Source: CBDCWQ01 sp965223435 (GTDB lineage Bacteria; Myxococcota; Kuafuiibacteriia; Kuafuiibacteriales; Kuafuiibacteriaceae). Taken from it: a stretch of DNA of 64,000 nt. Position numbers and translations under genes: made by a program. Where the stretch lies: the NCBI GenBank assembly GCA_965223435.1, contig CBDCWQ010000021.1, forward strand, positions 124,001 through 188,000. The letters are read 5' to 3'. This document shows positions 1 to 8,936 of this stretch, piece after piece. Position 1 is the first letter of the stretch. Every line of letters starts with the position of its first letter. Below the pieces are notes generated by a model that had not been told where the DNA came from, did not search any database, and saw only the letters and a list, made by a program, of their open reading frames with translations.

Positions 1-1
1 C

Positions 2-952
2 CTGTTCCCACTTGTGGTCATCGTTCTATCGTACGAACTCCTGACGGGCGAGCGCGAGCGAGGCACTTTGGCCATGCTTCTTTCGCAGCCAGTCACCCAA
101 CGCGAGCTTGTCCTCGGGAAAGCCGGTGCCCGAGCGGTTCTTCTCGTGCTTGTCACCCTGGCATTGAGCCTTGTCGGACTTGTATTTGCGGGGGCACGCC
201 TCTCGTCGGTCACGGCCTGGGTTCATGTGGGTCTCTTTGCGGTGGTCATTTTAAGCTGGGCGCTTTTTTGGTTCGCCGCGGCGGTTTTTGTGAACGCGTT
301 CGGTCAAAGTTCATCGAGCAACGCTCTCTCGCTTGTCGGTTTGTGGTTGCTGTTGGTGATCGTGATGCCTGGTTTGGTGCAGGTGGCTGTCGACGTGATG
401 CACCCACCGCCGTCACGCGTTGAGTTTCTTCATGAAGTGCGCGAAGCCACCCAGGAGGCAGAACAAAAACTAGCGAGCATTCAAGGTCGTCATGATGTCG
501 ACCGGACAACTCATGATTTTGCAAAGAGGGTGACAGCGATGCAAAAGGAGTTAGCCGTCAAGATGGAGCCCATCCTCGCCAATATGAGGGCCAGGCAGTC
601 TGAACGCCAGTCGTTGATCGGTTCTCTCAAATTCCTTTCTCCTGCCATGGTGGTGCAGCTTGCCGTCGAAGACATTGCCGGAAGTGGCAATCTGCGTCAC
701 AACCGATTCGAATCTCAGGTGGACGATTACCATGCGGCTTACCGAGCCTTCTTCTTCTCACGAGTTGACCAGAACCGATGGCTCCGGTCCGAAGAACTTC
801 ACGATGTTCCTAGATTTGAGTTCGTTGAAGAGCCGACGGCTGAGTTGAGCCTGCGCGCCACGCTGGGGGCATTGTGGATACTCGCCCTTACGATCTTTTT
901 CGTTGCGTTGGCGTTTCCGGGGTTACGAACCATAGGCCGGCTCTCGCGATGA
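2..952 (+). CDS. ABC-2 type transporter permease, DUF3526-like (5' end outside window)
   Basis: This is the C-terminal part of an integral membrane permease; the reading frame is already open at the first base, so the true start lies upstream of the window. The stretch SYELLTGERERGTLAMLLSQP is typical of ABC-2 permeases that work with a separate ATPase. It is followed by hydrophobic helices (around residues 37-60, 70-95 and 103-125), a long soluble loop of about 150 residues that is rich in charged, probably coiled-coil sequence, and a last membrane helix before the C-terminus. The long periplasmic loop between helices resembles the DUF3526 group of permeases often linked to gliding or copper/nitrous-oxide type transporters; the substrate cannot be told. 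Its stop codon overlaps an ATG of the next frame (ATGA at 949-952), and the FKBP gene follows closely, so the two may be co-transcribed. Confidence 0.75.
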   Translation: MFPLVVIVLSYELLTGERERGTLAMLLSQPVTQRELVLGKAGARAVLLVLVTLALSLVGLVFAGARLSSVTAWVHVGLFAVVILSWALFWFAAAVFVNAFGQSSSSNALSLVGLWLLLVIVMPGLVQVAVDVMHPPPSRVEFLHEVREATQEAEQKLASIQGRHDVDRTTHDFAKRVTAMQKELAVKMEPILANMRARQSERQSLIGSLKFLSPAMVVQLAVEDIAGSGNLRHNRFESQVDDYHAAYRAFFFSRVDQNRWLRSEELHDVPRFEFVEEPTAELSLRATLGALWILALTIFFVALAFPGLRTIGRLSR

Positions 953-999
953 ATGTTGACCGGTTGACGCCCGATGTATGGGCAGGAGAGATAACAGTC

Positions 1000-1671
1000 G
1001 TGGTGAAACGAATGGTACAAAGTAGTTTTCGAGTCTTTGCGCTGGGCTTGATCGCCTCGGGGCTGGGGTGTGTGCAAGAGTCGAAACCGTCTGGGGGCGC
1101 CAAAGCCAAGGTTGAAGAAAGCACGAAATCTTCAAAGATGATGTCTACGCCAGAGGTTGTATTCGACCCCCGCAACCCACCGCCAGGCTTTACGAAGTGT
1201 CACCGAAACCACTGCCACCGGGAAGGTGGCGGCGTCGCTTCATACCAGCAAGTGATGCAGGAGATCGGTGCGACGAAGGCCATCAATGTGCCCAAGCCCA
1301 AGCCCATGCCCGCGGCGCCCAGCGACGTCGCAGAGGTGCCGGCCGACGCAATGAAGACCAAGAGTGGCCTGGCGATGAAGGTCCTCAAGCCGGGCAAGGG
1401 TAAAAAGCCCGGACCCCAAAGCACGGTCGTGGTGCATTACACGGGCTGGACAGCCGCCGGCCAGGGTTTCGACTCAAGCGTAAGCCGCGGTGAACCCGCG
1501 ATGATTCCGTTGTCCAAGCTTAGAATCAAAGGCTTGGCCGAGGCACTGCTGCTGATGACCAGCGGTGAAGAACGTCGACTTTGGGTGCCGGAGAAACTTG
1601 CTTTCGAAGGCAGGCCGGGCAGGCCACGTGGAATGGTTGTTTTTGACGTGCAGCTGCTCGAAGTTTTTTAG
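1000..1671 (+). CDS. FKBP-type peptidyl-prolyl isomerase, lipoprotein
   Basis: This is a probable outer-membrane or periplasmic peptidyl-prolyl cis-trans isomerase assisting folding of exported proteins. A GTG at 1000 (or 1003) is preceded by AGGAGAG at 984-990, a better site than any later ATG. The N-terminus KRMVQSSFRVFALGLIASGLGC has a charged start, a hydrophobic core and a lipobox ending in LGC. A Lys/Pro/Ala-rich linker follows, then a C-terminal FKBP fold of about 105 residues, seen from KTKSGLAMKVLKPGKG, VVVHYTGW, GFDSSVSRGEP, LMTSGEERRLWVPEKLAF and MVVFDVQLLEV, which match the usual FKBP strand and active-site order. The domain is slightly short between the bulge and the flap, with GRPGRPRG replacing the usual loop. 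It sits tail-to-tail with the large lipoprotein gene on the minus strand. Confidence 0.85.
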   Translation: MVKRMVQSSFRVFALGLIASGLGCVQESKPSGGAKAKVEESTKSSKMMSTPEVVFDPRNPPPGFTKCHRNHCHREGGGVASYQQVMQEIGATKAINVPKPKPMPAAPSDVAEVPADAMKTKSGLAMKVLKPGKGKKPGPQSTVVVHYTGWTAAGQGFDSSVSRGEPAMIPLSKLRIKGLAEALLLMTSGEERRLWVPEKLAFEGRPGRPRGMVVFDVQLLEVF

Positions 1672-1709
1672 GCGCTTGTGGCTTCAGGTGCTGCCCAAGA
1701 GACTATGGG

Positions 1710-4700
1710 CTACGGTGCGCCGACCGCAATATAGCCAATAGTCTCGAAGTCGTGCTGACCATCGCTCCCCTTTTCTTCTTGCATTTGAATCGAGAATCCA
1801 GAGGCGTTGATGTTGCTCTGACGGGTTACGACGGCCTCGCCTTCTACGTTGGTTTGGACCTGACTGAACACGATTGGCGTGGCTGCAAATCGGGACGAGA
1901 AAGCGACCTCATTCCATTTCGGATTGGTGTGGTCGGTCGTATTATCAACTGGGAGCATCGCTGCGACAATTTGTTGGGCGTTGGCGAGGCTATGAGTCCC
2001 CTCTTCAATAACCGCATAACTTAAACTCTCCACATTGTGTCGACCGTCTAGATATTCCCACTCCTCAATCTTGAACTCAAATGATGAGGCCAGGCCGGAG
2101 TCTGAAGTCGATTTCACGTTTCGAAGACGGACATGCGCGGGCTGTATTCCGTTGGTGGTGGTCATGTTCATGATGACTACCGGATTGAGGTAGGCGCCAT
2201 GTTTGTATTCGATTCGATGCCAATCCTCGGCGGCTGTCGAGTGGCCCCGATTCACCGAACCGGCCTCACCGATGATCTTGCCCGCTTGGTTAACAATGGG
2301 CCCCGGTGCAAGCGCCAGGTACCCGACCTCTTCCAGGGTGTGGGTGATGCCATCAGCGGTGGAGTTTTCCTCCTCAACCATAACCTCAAAGCCCATCGCT
2401 CCGTGGTTCCGGATTCGAAGGCCGGCGGGGTCGAATCCGATCGTGGACTGCATTGCTGCCACTAAAATCGGGGTCGCCTCAAAGGGGGATGTGAACGACA
2501 CTGGGCTCCATGCGTGGTTCACGCGCCGGCCGGTGGTTCCTGCCGATGCTATCGTGGCGTTGTCTGGTGAAAGCGGCCCCGTGATTAACTTGAGCGTCCA
2601 GCTGTGGAGGGTGCTCACGGGATTTGATGGTGAAAGCACGCGGACTTTCCAAGGGCCCGCAGCGGGTTCGTCAGCAAATTTCAGGCGGAAGGTTTCGTGG
2701 GCTGCCGTCTCTCCGATCTTAGAAGATTTTCCGCCCCAGACCCAAGTTCCGGAAGGCGCAAAAAGGTCGATCGAGGAGTTTTCATGTTGGAGGGTCGCAT
2801 GGAAGTCAATCACCGCACCCGTGGCAATGACGTCATCAGGAACCACGATTTCAGACTCAATTCTTCCAGAATACCGGGAAGTCTCCCAAAGTTGAACCGG
2901 TGTATCTTGACTTTCGTAGGTTGCCATCGCCTTGTTGTCGACCATGAGTACGAGATCAACCGACTTCGTTGTTTCCTTGCTGCTGGCAGCTACGTTGATG
3001 ATGTACCTTCCCGGCGCTGTATCGGCATGGGTTTTGACGCGCATGACCGTGGATGAACCGGGGGTCACCGGGTTGGTGGTTAGGTTGACGTCTGCATAGA
3101 GACTGGGCTGGGCGGTCCAAGTCAGCGCTACCTTCTCGGAGAAGCCGAAGGTTGAACCGACGTCTATGGTGAACCTGGCGAGGTCGGAGGGCCCGGCAAC
3201 CTCAGATTCATTTGGGGAGCCCTCGATATCAAAACCGGGTGGAAGGGGTTCATGCGCCAGTCTTAGGGTCCAAGAGTGGACAGTGCTTGTGGGCCTTAGA
3301 GGCGCCCTTACCTCGAGTTTCCACAGACCCCGACCGGGTTCGTTAGAAAGCTCCAAGCGAAACTTCTCTCGAACTTCGCCATCAACCTTCGCTTTGGGCT
3401 TAAGGCTCCAGAATTGTCCCGATGGTGCACGCAGGTATATAGATGCATTGTCGTGTGGTACGGTCGCGTGGAGCTCGACAACCGCATCAGATACCGTGAT
3501 ACCATCAGGAACCACGATTTTCGATTCGAGTTCGCCCCAAAACCTGACCGTCTCCGAGAGTCGTTGCGGCGTATCTTGGCTCTCGTAAGATGCAAGCGCT
3601 TTGTTGTCTACGATCAGTATGAGATCGACCGACTTCGCCGTTCCGTTGCTGGTTGCAACCACAGTCACGATATACTTTCCGGGAGCTGTGTCGGTATGGG
3701 TTTTGATGCTCATTACTGCGGATGACCCGGGAACCACTGTGGTAGCGCTGAGCTTGATATCTGCGTCTAGATTGGGATGCGCGATCCGGTTGTTCCGCGA
3801 GGTCCAGGTCAGCTCTACTTCATCAGAGAAGCCGAAGGTTGAACCGACATTGATGTCGAACGTAGCGAGATCGGAGGGCCCGATAATCTCTGCCTCTTTT
3901 GGGGAGCCCTCGATATCAAAACCGGGTGGAAGGGGTTCATGCGCCAGTCTTAGGGTCCAAGAGTGGACAGTGCTTGTGGGCCTTAGAGGCGCCCTTACCT
4001 CGAGTTTCCACAGACCCCGACCGGGTTCGTTAGGAAGCTCCAAGCGAAACTTCTCTCGAACTTCGCCATCAACCTTCGCTTTGGGCTTAAGGCTCCAGAA
4101 TTGTCCCGATGGTGCACGCAGGTATATAGATGCATTGTCGTGTGGTACGGTCGCGTGGAGCTCGACAACCGCATCAGATACCGTGATACCATCAGGAACC
4201 ACGATTTTCGATTCGAGTTCGCCCCAAAACCTGACCGTCTCCGAGAGTCGTTGCGGCGTATCTTGGCTCTCGTAAGATGCAAGCGCTTTGTTGTCTACGA
4301 TCAGTATGAGATCGACCGACTTCGCCGTTCCGTTGCTGGTTGCAACCACAGTCACGATATACTTTCCGGGAGCTGTGTCGGTATGGGTTTTGATGCTCAT
4401 TACCGCGGATGACCCGGGAACCACTGTGGTAGCGCTGAGCTTGATATCTGCGTCTAGATTGGGATGCGCGATCCGGTTGTTCCGCGAGGTCCAGGTCAGC
4501 TCTACTTCATCAGAGAAGCCGAAGGTTGAACCGACATTGATGTCGAACGTAGCGAGATCGGAGGGCCCGATAATCTCTGCCTCTTTGGGGGAGGCCTCGA
4601 TATCAAAGCCGGGTAGAGCGGGCTCATGCGTGAGTTTCAGCGTCCATGCATGAACAGCGGTTGTGGGGCTCATGGGCGATCTTATTCGGAGCTTCCACAG

Positions 4701-5114
4701 CCCGCGGCTGGGGGCTCGTTTCCGAATCGGAAGGCTGAAGCTCTCTTTGAATTCACCGGTACCCAGCGCTTTGGGCTTGATTTTCCAGGAGTCTCCTGAC
4801 GGCGAATGAAGGGTTATCGTTGTATGTTCGGGTGGCACGGTCGCATGGAGGTCAAGAAATACACCAGATAGCGAGAGGGCATCGGAAACCGAAATGCTCG
4901 ACTCGAGCTCGCCCCAGGACCTAGGCATCGGTGAGAGTGCAAGCGGCGTATCAGTCGCTGTGTATGAAGTTGATGTTGGGGTCGTGGTTATCCTCGAAGT
5001 CGAAGTAGATTCGGTCGAAGAGGAGCCACTACAGGCTGAGCCGGCAAGGGCTAAGAGCATGGCCAACGTATGAACACTGCGATTTTCTGCTCCTGAATTT
5101 TTAATGAATTGCAT
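1710..5114 (-). CDS. Large lipoprotein: P-domain / Ig-like repeats with C-terminal H-type-lectin-like triple repeat
   Basis: The probable surface lipoprotein has 1134 residues if started at the ATG at 5114, which has GGAAGGAC about 7 bases upstream. The N-terminus has a hydrophobic core and a Cys at LAGSACSG, a plausible though imperfect lipobox. The body alternates proprotein-convertase P-domain-like units (pattern: VPDGITVSDAVVELHATV, IYLRAPSG, GRGLWKLEVRAP, VHSWTLRLAHEP) with bacterial Ig-like units (pattern: GPSDLATFDINVGSTFGFS, VPGSSAVMSIKT, APGKYIVTVVAT). Two middle units are almost identical because of a DNA tandem duplication (3211-4586). From about residue 870 there are three H-type-lectin-like beta-sandwich repeats (SPFEATPILVAAMQ..., LNPVVIMNMTT..., FAATPIVFSQVQ... 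each ending near an EEVGYLAL/ETIGYIAV-type strand). P-domains in bacteria often stabilise or target secreted enzymes, but no enzyme domain is visible here. An adhesin or surface binding role is inferred. Confidence 0.75.
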   Translation of the reverse strand: MQFIKNSGAENRSVHTLAMLLALAGSACSGSSSTESTSTSRITTTPTSTSYTATDTPLALSPMPRSWGELESSISVSDALSLSGVFLDLHATVPPEHTTITLHSPSGDSWKIKPKALGTGEFKESFSLPIRKRAPSRGLWKLRIRSPMSPTTAVHAWTLKLTHEPALPGFDIEASPKEAEIIGPSDLATFDINVGSTFGFSDEVELTWTSRNNRIAHPNLDADIKLSATTVVPGSSAVMSIKTHTDTAPGKYIVTVVATSNGTAKSVDLILIVDNKALASYESQDTPQRLSETVRFWGELESKIVVPDGITVSDAVVELHATVPHDNASIYLRAPSGQFWSLKPKAKVDGEVREKFRLELPNEPGRGLWKLEVRAPLRPTSTVHSWTLRLAHEPLPPGFDIEGSPKEAEIIGPSDLATFDINVGSTFGFSDEVELTWTSRNNRIAHPNLDADIKLSATTVVPGSSAVMSIKTHTDTAPGKYIVTVVATSNGTAKSVDLILIVDNKALASYESQDTPQRLSETVRFWGELESKIVVPDGITVSDAVVELHATVPHDNASIYLRAPSGQFWSLKPKAKVDGEVREKFRLELSNEPGRGLWKLEVRAPLRPTSTVHSWTLRLAHEPLPPGFDIEGSPNESEVAGPSDLARFTIDVGSTFGFSEKVALTWTAQPSLYADVNLTTNPVTPGSSTVMRVKTHADTAPGRYIINVAASSKETTKSVDLVLMVDNKAMATYESQDTPVQLWETSRYSGRIESEIVVPDDVIATGAVIDFHATLQHENSSIDLFAPSGTWVWGGKSSKIGETAAHETFRLKFADEPAAGPWKVRVLSPSNPVSTLHSWTLKLITGPLSPDNATIASAGTTGRRVNHAWSPVSFTSPFEATPILVAAMQSTIGFDPAGLRIRNHGAMGFEVMVEEENSTADGITHTLEEVGYLALAPGPIVNQAGKIIGEAGSVNRGHSTAAEDWHRIEYKHGAYLNPVVIMNMTTTNGIQPAHVRLRNVKSTSDSGLASSFEFKIEEWEYLDGRHNVESLSYAVIEEGTHSLANAQQIVAAMLPVDNTTDHTNPKWNEVAFSSRFAATPIVFSQVQTNVEGEAVVTRQSNINASGFSIQMQEEKGSDGQHDFETIGYIAVGAP
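3211..4586. repeat. Near-perfect 687-bp in-frame tandem duplication
   Basis: The block 3211-3899 repeats at 3898-4586 with a period of 687 bp, exactly 229 codons, so the gene frame is kept. By eye only two bases differ: 3347 A versus 4034 G (changes Ser to Pro in the encoded protein) and 3717 T versus 4404 C (synonymous, Ala). Each copy encodes one Ig-like plus one P-domain-like unit. Identity breaks just outside the block on both sides. Confidence 0.95.
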
Positions 5115-5147
5115 CGATTTGTCCTTCCACAAAACAGCGTCTCGCAA

Positions 5148-5717
5148 GTAGTCTCTTTGGTGCGCTGTATGTCTTTATGGTTCCCTCTGCGCCTTTAGAG
5201 GTCAATATCGCTTTCTTAACAAGTCGAGACAAAGAACCACGCATCGTGGACGAATGTCGCCTTGCGAACGAAAAGGGGCGCGCACTTTATCAATTCAGGC
5301 CAAGGGTGTTGGGGTGCTTCTTTGGGAGTGCTGACCCCGTCAGGTTAGGTCGCTTCGCGGCCAAGATCTGTACGGCCAGATTTATGCCAGATGGTTTTCG
5401 GAGGAGGTTTGCGGACCGAGCGGATTTGTTCGAATGCCATGGAGGTGCGCCAAGGTACAATGCCACGGAGCATTTGCGTTGATCACGATCCCCAGAGAGA
5501 GTGCACCAATGGCCCCCGCAACTACTTCCACAGCTTGGTATTGGGTGCTGACCAAAGACCTGACTTGTGATGGAAAGCCAGAGTTGATGGTGAAGGAAAT
5601 GCCTGGCCTGAGCCCTCGGGTGCGGCAAAAGCATCTGGCGCCGATGCGAATGAAAATCAGACTTTCGGGAGACAGTTCGAGTAGACACCGTTGGGTGGAC
5701 GCTGGATACTCTGCCCC
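5148..5717. other. Intergenic region, no convincing gene
   Basis: About 570 bases lie between the divergent large lipoprotein and the membrane protein. Open frames exist on both strands (for example 5290-5784 minus and 5434-5730 plus), but their translations are rich in His, Ser, Arg and Pro, show no domain pattern and overlap each other, as expected of chance frames. The region should carry the divergent promoters, but I could not pick convincing -35/-10 boxes. Confidence 0.5.
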
Positions 5718-6488
5718 GTGGTTGGTGTAAGCAATCCCTACGCAGCGCCTGATGCAGAGACGGCGGTTCCTCGTCCGAGCACATCGGGCGAACTCGAGGG
5801 CGCTCTGGCTGGAGACTACGACCTCCGGGTGGGAGAGGTTCTTTCCGAGGCCTGGGCGTTGGTTTCGGGTTCGAAGCTGACGTTTCTCGGGGCCACGCTG
5901 GCCGCCATTGTGATCACCCTCGGATGTTCCGGGCTCTTGGCGCTCGTGGGGTTGGATGGCAATGCGAAAATCGCCGCGGGTGATTGGGTCGGCGGTTATC
6001 TCGTATCGATCCTGACAGGGTTCATGATGATGCCCGTGACCATACCTCTCTATACGGGGCTCGCAATGCTGGGCGTGCGTCGGGCCTCAGGTCTCGATAT
6101 CTCGGTACGCCAGGTTTTCAAATGCTATCGCCATATCGTCCCGCTCACCCTCACCGGCATTGTGGCCTCCATACTCATATACATCGGATTTGCGCTCTTC
6201 ATCATCCCCGGTGTTTATCTTGTGATTTCCTATGAGCTGGCAGCCATTTTGGTGGTGACCAAAGGTCTGGGGCCTTGGCAAGCGCTCGAGACTTCCCGAA
6301 AAGCCATCCACCACAAGTGGTTTGTGGTGTTTGGTCTCAGCCTCCTGGTGACGCTCGTTCTGGTCGTGAGCGTACTCCCTCTTGGCGTGGGCTTGTTCTG
6401 GACCATGCCGCTTACGATGCTTGCAACGGGTGTGATCTACCGGACCATCTTTGGTGCGGCGAGCCCTTCAGAATGCGGTGGACCGTAA
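5718..6488 (+). CDS. Polytopic inner-membrane protein of unknown function
   Basis: This is an integral membrane protein of about 256 residues with five to six hydrophobic helices (for example SKLTFLGATLAAIVITLGC, YLVSILTGFMMMPVTIPL, IVASILIYIGFALFIIPGVYL, FGLSLLVTLVLVVSVLPLGVGLF). The N-terminus NPYAAPDAE is a common beginning of a cytoplasmic tail in proteins of this sort. The pattern of Gly/Pro-rich helices with the conserved FIIPGVYLVISYELA and ALETSRKAIHHKW segments resembles YciC/DUF975-type and GDPD-membrane-domain-like families, which are poorly characterised. The start is uncertain: GTG at 5718 was chosen because it is the closest start before NPYAAP, but no clear ribosome-binding site is seen; TTG at 5691 is the alternative. 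No operon partner is apparent; a mobile element begins shortly downstream. Confidence 0.6.
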   Translation: MVGVSNPYAAPDAETAVPRPSTSGELEGALAGDYDLRVGEVLSEAWALVSGSKLTFLGATLAAIVITLGCSGLLALVGLDGNAKIAAGDWVGGYLVSILTGFMMMPVTIPLYTGLAMLGVRRASGLDISVRQVFKCYRHIVPLTLTGIVASILIYIGFALFIIPGVYLVISYELAAILVVTKGLGPWQALETSRKAIHHKWFVVFGLSLLVTLVLVVSVLPLGVGLFWTMPLTMLATGVIYRTIFGAASPSECGGP

Positions 6489-6504
6489 CCTGAAAGCGCG
6501 AGTA

Positions 6505-6670
6505 CCGGGCCAGCGTGATATTGACCCATTCTCACTGGCGATTGTCGCACCAGTTTCCCGCACCGCCTTCGGTTCTCGTCAGTTCCATATAGAGAATATG
6601 CGCCTTCCTCGTGCGACAATCTGGCACGACACTTGCCGAGCGGGAATAGATCAATATCACACTGGCCCGG
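6505..6670. repeat. 166-bp imperfect palindromic element with nested inverted repeats
   Basis: Arms at 6505-6524 and 6651-6670 are inverted repeats matching at 19 of 20 positions. A second, inner perfect 11-bp pair lies at 6540-6550 and 6611-6621. The element begins 17 bases after the stop codon of the membrane-protein gene and ends about 115 bases before the IS110 transposase gene. It could be a small non-autonomous element (MITE-like), a REP/BIME-type palindrome or a structured RNA. No transposase-like ends were matched to it within this window. Confidence 0.6.
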
Positions 6671-6707
6671 ACTAGACCCTATGGAGTGACCGGCCCGCAA
6701 TCGTAGG

Positions 6708-6785
6708 CCCTGCTACAATGCAGGGAACTTTAGAGCGCGGGTTAGCACCGTGCGGTGCCAGAGCCGCATACGAAAGGAGCCGGTC
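6708..6785 (+). ncRNA. Structured leader of the IS110 element, possible bridge-RNA region
   Basis: Immediately before the transposase are two compact hairpins: 6708-6725 (perfect 6-bp stem, 6-base loop) and 6745-6758 (5-bp stem, 4-base loop). IS110-group elements are known to encode their bridge RNA in the non-coding left end upstream of the transposase, so this location fits. The element boundary, guide loops and target are not resolved here, so the assignment is only a suggestion. Confidence 0.3.
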
Positions 6786-7925
6786 ATGGCGAAGGGTATC
6801 ACATGGATTGGAATGGACGCACACAAGAAATTTATCAGCGTAGCCATGCTTCTGCCGAGGCGAAAAACGACCGAAGAATGGAAAGTGAACAATGAGCCGA
6901 AGGCGCTCAAACGGCTGGTGCGTAAACTGGAGAGAGAGGCTCCAGGAGAAATCCGGTGTTGCTACGAGGCAGGAGTTTGCGGCTTTGCCTTGCAGCGAAC
7001 GCTTCAGGCGCTGAGCAAAGGCCGGTTGGTGTGCGAGGTGATCGCACCGGCGCTGGTGCCAAGAAAAGCGGGCGAGCGGATCAAGACGGATAGACGCGAT
7101 GCGAGGAAGCTCGCCGAGCTGTTCCGTGCCTGTCTGCTCACGGAAGTTCATCCTCCGCAAGCTGACGACGAGGCGGTGCGCGATCTATGTCGATGTCGGG
7201 AGGATGCGCAAGAAGATCTAATGCGCGCGCGGCATCGATTATCTAAATGGCTTTTGCGTCGTGGTCTTTCCTTCACGGGCACCAAGAACTGGAGCCTGGC
7301 TCATAGGCATTGGCTTAAGGGCCTTTCATTTGAGCATGAAGCGGACGCCGCCACCTTCCATGACTATCTTCGTTCGATGGAACAGATAGAGGAGCGATTG
7401 AAGGACCTCATGGAGAACATCGAACGAATGGCGGTGACCGAGTCGTACGCTGAAGCGGTGGGTCTTCTTCGATGTTTTCGGGGCATCGATACGCTGACTG
7501 CCATGACAATCGTAGCTGAGCTCCATGATTTCGGCCGCTTTGAATCACCACGTGCATTGATGTCTTATCTTGGCCTCGTACCGGGCGAGCATAGCTCAGG
7601 AGGTAAGTCCCGACGGGGGCCGATCACAAAGACCGGGAATAGGCATGTGCGTCGGATTGTCGTTGAGGCGTCCAAGCACTATCGCAAAAAGCCCACCGTG
7701 GGGCCTCGTCTAAAGAAGCGTCGAACGGGTCAACCGGCTGATGTGGTCCGACACGCTGACAAGGCACAGTCTCGTTTGCACCGAAAGTACTGGCGCCTCG
7801 TGCACGGAAACAAAAATGTGAACAAAGCAACCATCGCGGTTGCAAGAGAACTCGTTGGCTTCCTCTGGGCGGTTCTCTATCCAAGAAGTGCTCAGGTTGG
7901 GCCGGGTCTGAGGCGGGCGGCCTGA
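6786..7925 (+). CDS. IS110-family transposase (DEDD recombinase)
   Basis: The 379-residue transposase starts at ATG 6786, with AAGGAG about 7 bases upstream. The N-terminal RuvC-like DEDD domain is visible as IGMDAHKKFISV (first Asp), CCYEAGVCGFALQR (Glu) and IKTDRRDARKLAELFRA (paired Asp), in the spacing usual for IS110. A helical middle follows. The C-terminal Transposase_20 domain is seen at LLRCFRGIDTLTAMTIVAEL, FGRFESPRALMSYLGL, and SSGGKSRRGPITKTGNRHVRR, which includes the conserved Ser-bearing stretch. The frame looks intact, so this could be an active recombinase. Element ends cannot be placed by inverted repeats because IS110 elements lack them; the flanks 6671-6785 and 7926 onwards probably contain them. 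Confidence 0.9.
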   Translation: MAKGITWIGMDAHKKFISVAMLLPRRKTTEEWKVNNEPKALKRLVRKLEREAPGEIRCCYEAGVCGFALQRTLQALSKGRLVCEVIAPALVPRKAGERIKTDRRDARKLAELFRACLLTEVHPPQADDEAVRDLCRCREDAQEDLMRARHRLSKWLLRRGLSFTGTKNWSLAHRHWLKGLSFEHEADAATFHDYLRSMEQIEERLKDLMENIERMAVTESYAEAVGLLRCFRGIDTLTAMTIVAELHDFGRFESPRALMSYLGLVPGEHSSGGKSRRGPITKTGNRHVRRIVVEASKHYRKKPTVGPRLKKRRTGQPADVVRHADKAQSRLHRKYWRLVHGNKNVNKATIAVARELVGFLWAVLYPRSAQVGPGLRRAA

Positions 7926-8444
7926 AACCATGACGAACCGTGCGCCCCATCTTCAAGAGTCTACCAGCGTGCTTATGGTCCTCCAGGCTGCCCTCGCTAT
8001 GCTCGGCGCTGCGCGGCCTGGACCACCACTGCGCCCACCGGTGACTTTGACCGTGGATGAAGCGTACGGGTGCCTCCGGCGGGGACTCTGCCCCGGGCAA
8101 CAGGATGACCTAAACAAAAAGTATGAGGGGAGACGCGAAGGGCGGACGACCAAGGCACGAATTGGAGAAACACGCGACCTAGCATTGCGACAGGCCTTGC
8201 GCCGGATTCGCGCGACTAGACAGCGATCTCTCCCGACGGAACACGGTCATGCTAGGCTCTGCTTGGGCTATGTCCAGGTAATCCGCGGATATCAGAGTGA
8301 CTCGTCGTCGAAGAGACCTACGTCGTCCTTCCTTTGCGCTTCCCCTCTTTCAACTACACCTTACTGCTAAGAAAGGGAGGCCTTTTAGAGCCAAAATCAG
8401 CTTACAAGTATTGACAAAGGGTCACTCCATATCAGCTAGACTAG
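7926..8444. other. Non-coding stretch between IS110 transposase and IS701 element
   Basis: About 500 bases follow the IS110 gene before the CTAG target repeat of the next element. A frame 7930-8370 is open, but its translation (Arg-rich, no motif) does not look like a real protein. The first part probably contains the right end of the IS110 element, and the rest is old chromosomal sequence. No terminator or promoter was recognised. Confidence 0.45.
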
Positions 8445-8474
8445 CACTACCTGATCAGCCTCCGCGCAGCGTTT

Positions 8475-8936
8475 TTACTGAACTTCCTGTGACAGGTGGG
8501 ACAGCTCCCCAACCAGTGCATAAGCACCACAACAAGGGCACGGTGAAAGTCCGCCCACGTCCACGGGTTCTGATGGCTCTCCGGGGGAAAAAGCCTCTCG
8601 GTGGAGGGAAAGAAAAGCGTGCAGTAGTGAAACCATGGCTAGATGACGGTGCAAACCGCCCCAACTTCGGCCCTCGTAGCGATCGAATCCAAGTTTTTGC
8701 TTCATGTCCTGGTAGTCACGTTCGATGTGCCACCGCATCTTGACTAGGCGAACGACCTCTTTGATCGAAGCACTTCTGGGGAGAGAGCACAGATAGTACT
8801 TAAAAGATTCGTCCGCCGAGACTTCCCTCTCCATGACCAACCAAATGGGATCACTTGCTCTCTTCTTCTTGGTTCGGCGCTCCGCACTGCGAACACGGAC
8901 CGCATAAAATTGTCCTCGCATTCTCCCTGTGCTGCC
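8475..8936 (-). pseudogene. IS701-family transposase, C-terminal part (split by IS66)
   Basis: This is the C-terminal 153 residues of a DDE transposase. Its key feature is the stretch RWHIERDYQDMKQKLGFDRYEG, which carries the catalytic Glu and the IERDYQ.KQ.LG..HYEGRSW pattern of IS701/IS4-like transposases. The N-terminal part lies at 12267-13133 on the same strand. Codons join exactly: the Lys codon at 12267-12269 continues with the Gly codon at 8934-8936 once the IS66 element and one 8-bp target copy are removed. An ATG at 8957 is inside the IS66 end and is not a native start. Confidence 0.9.

Noticed and set aside
5290..5784. 164-residue minus-strand frame upstream of the membrane protein
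   Set aside because: His/Ser/Arg-rich composition without domain pattern, and it overlaps the start of a convincing membrane-protein gene on the other strand.
7930..8370. Open frame of 146 residues after the IS110 gene
   Set aside because: The translation has no domain signal, is interrupted by alternative frames of similar quality, and lies where the non-coding end of the element is expected.
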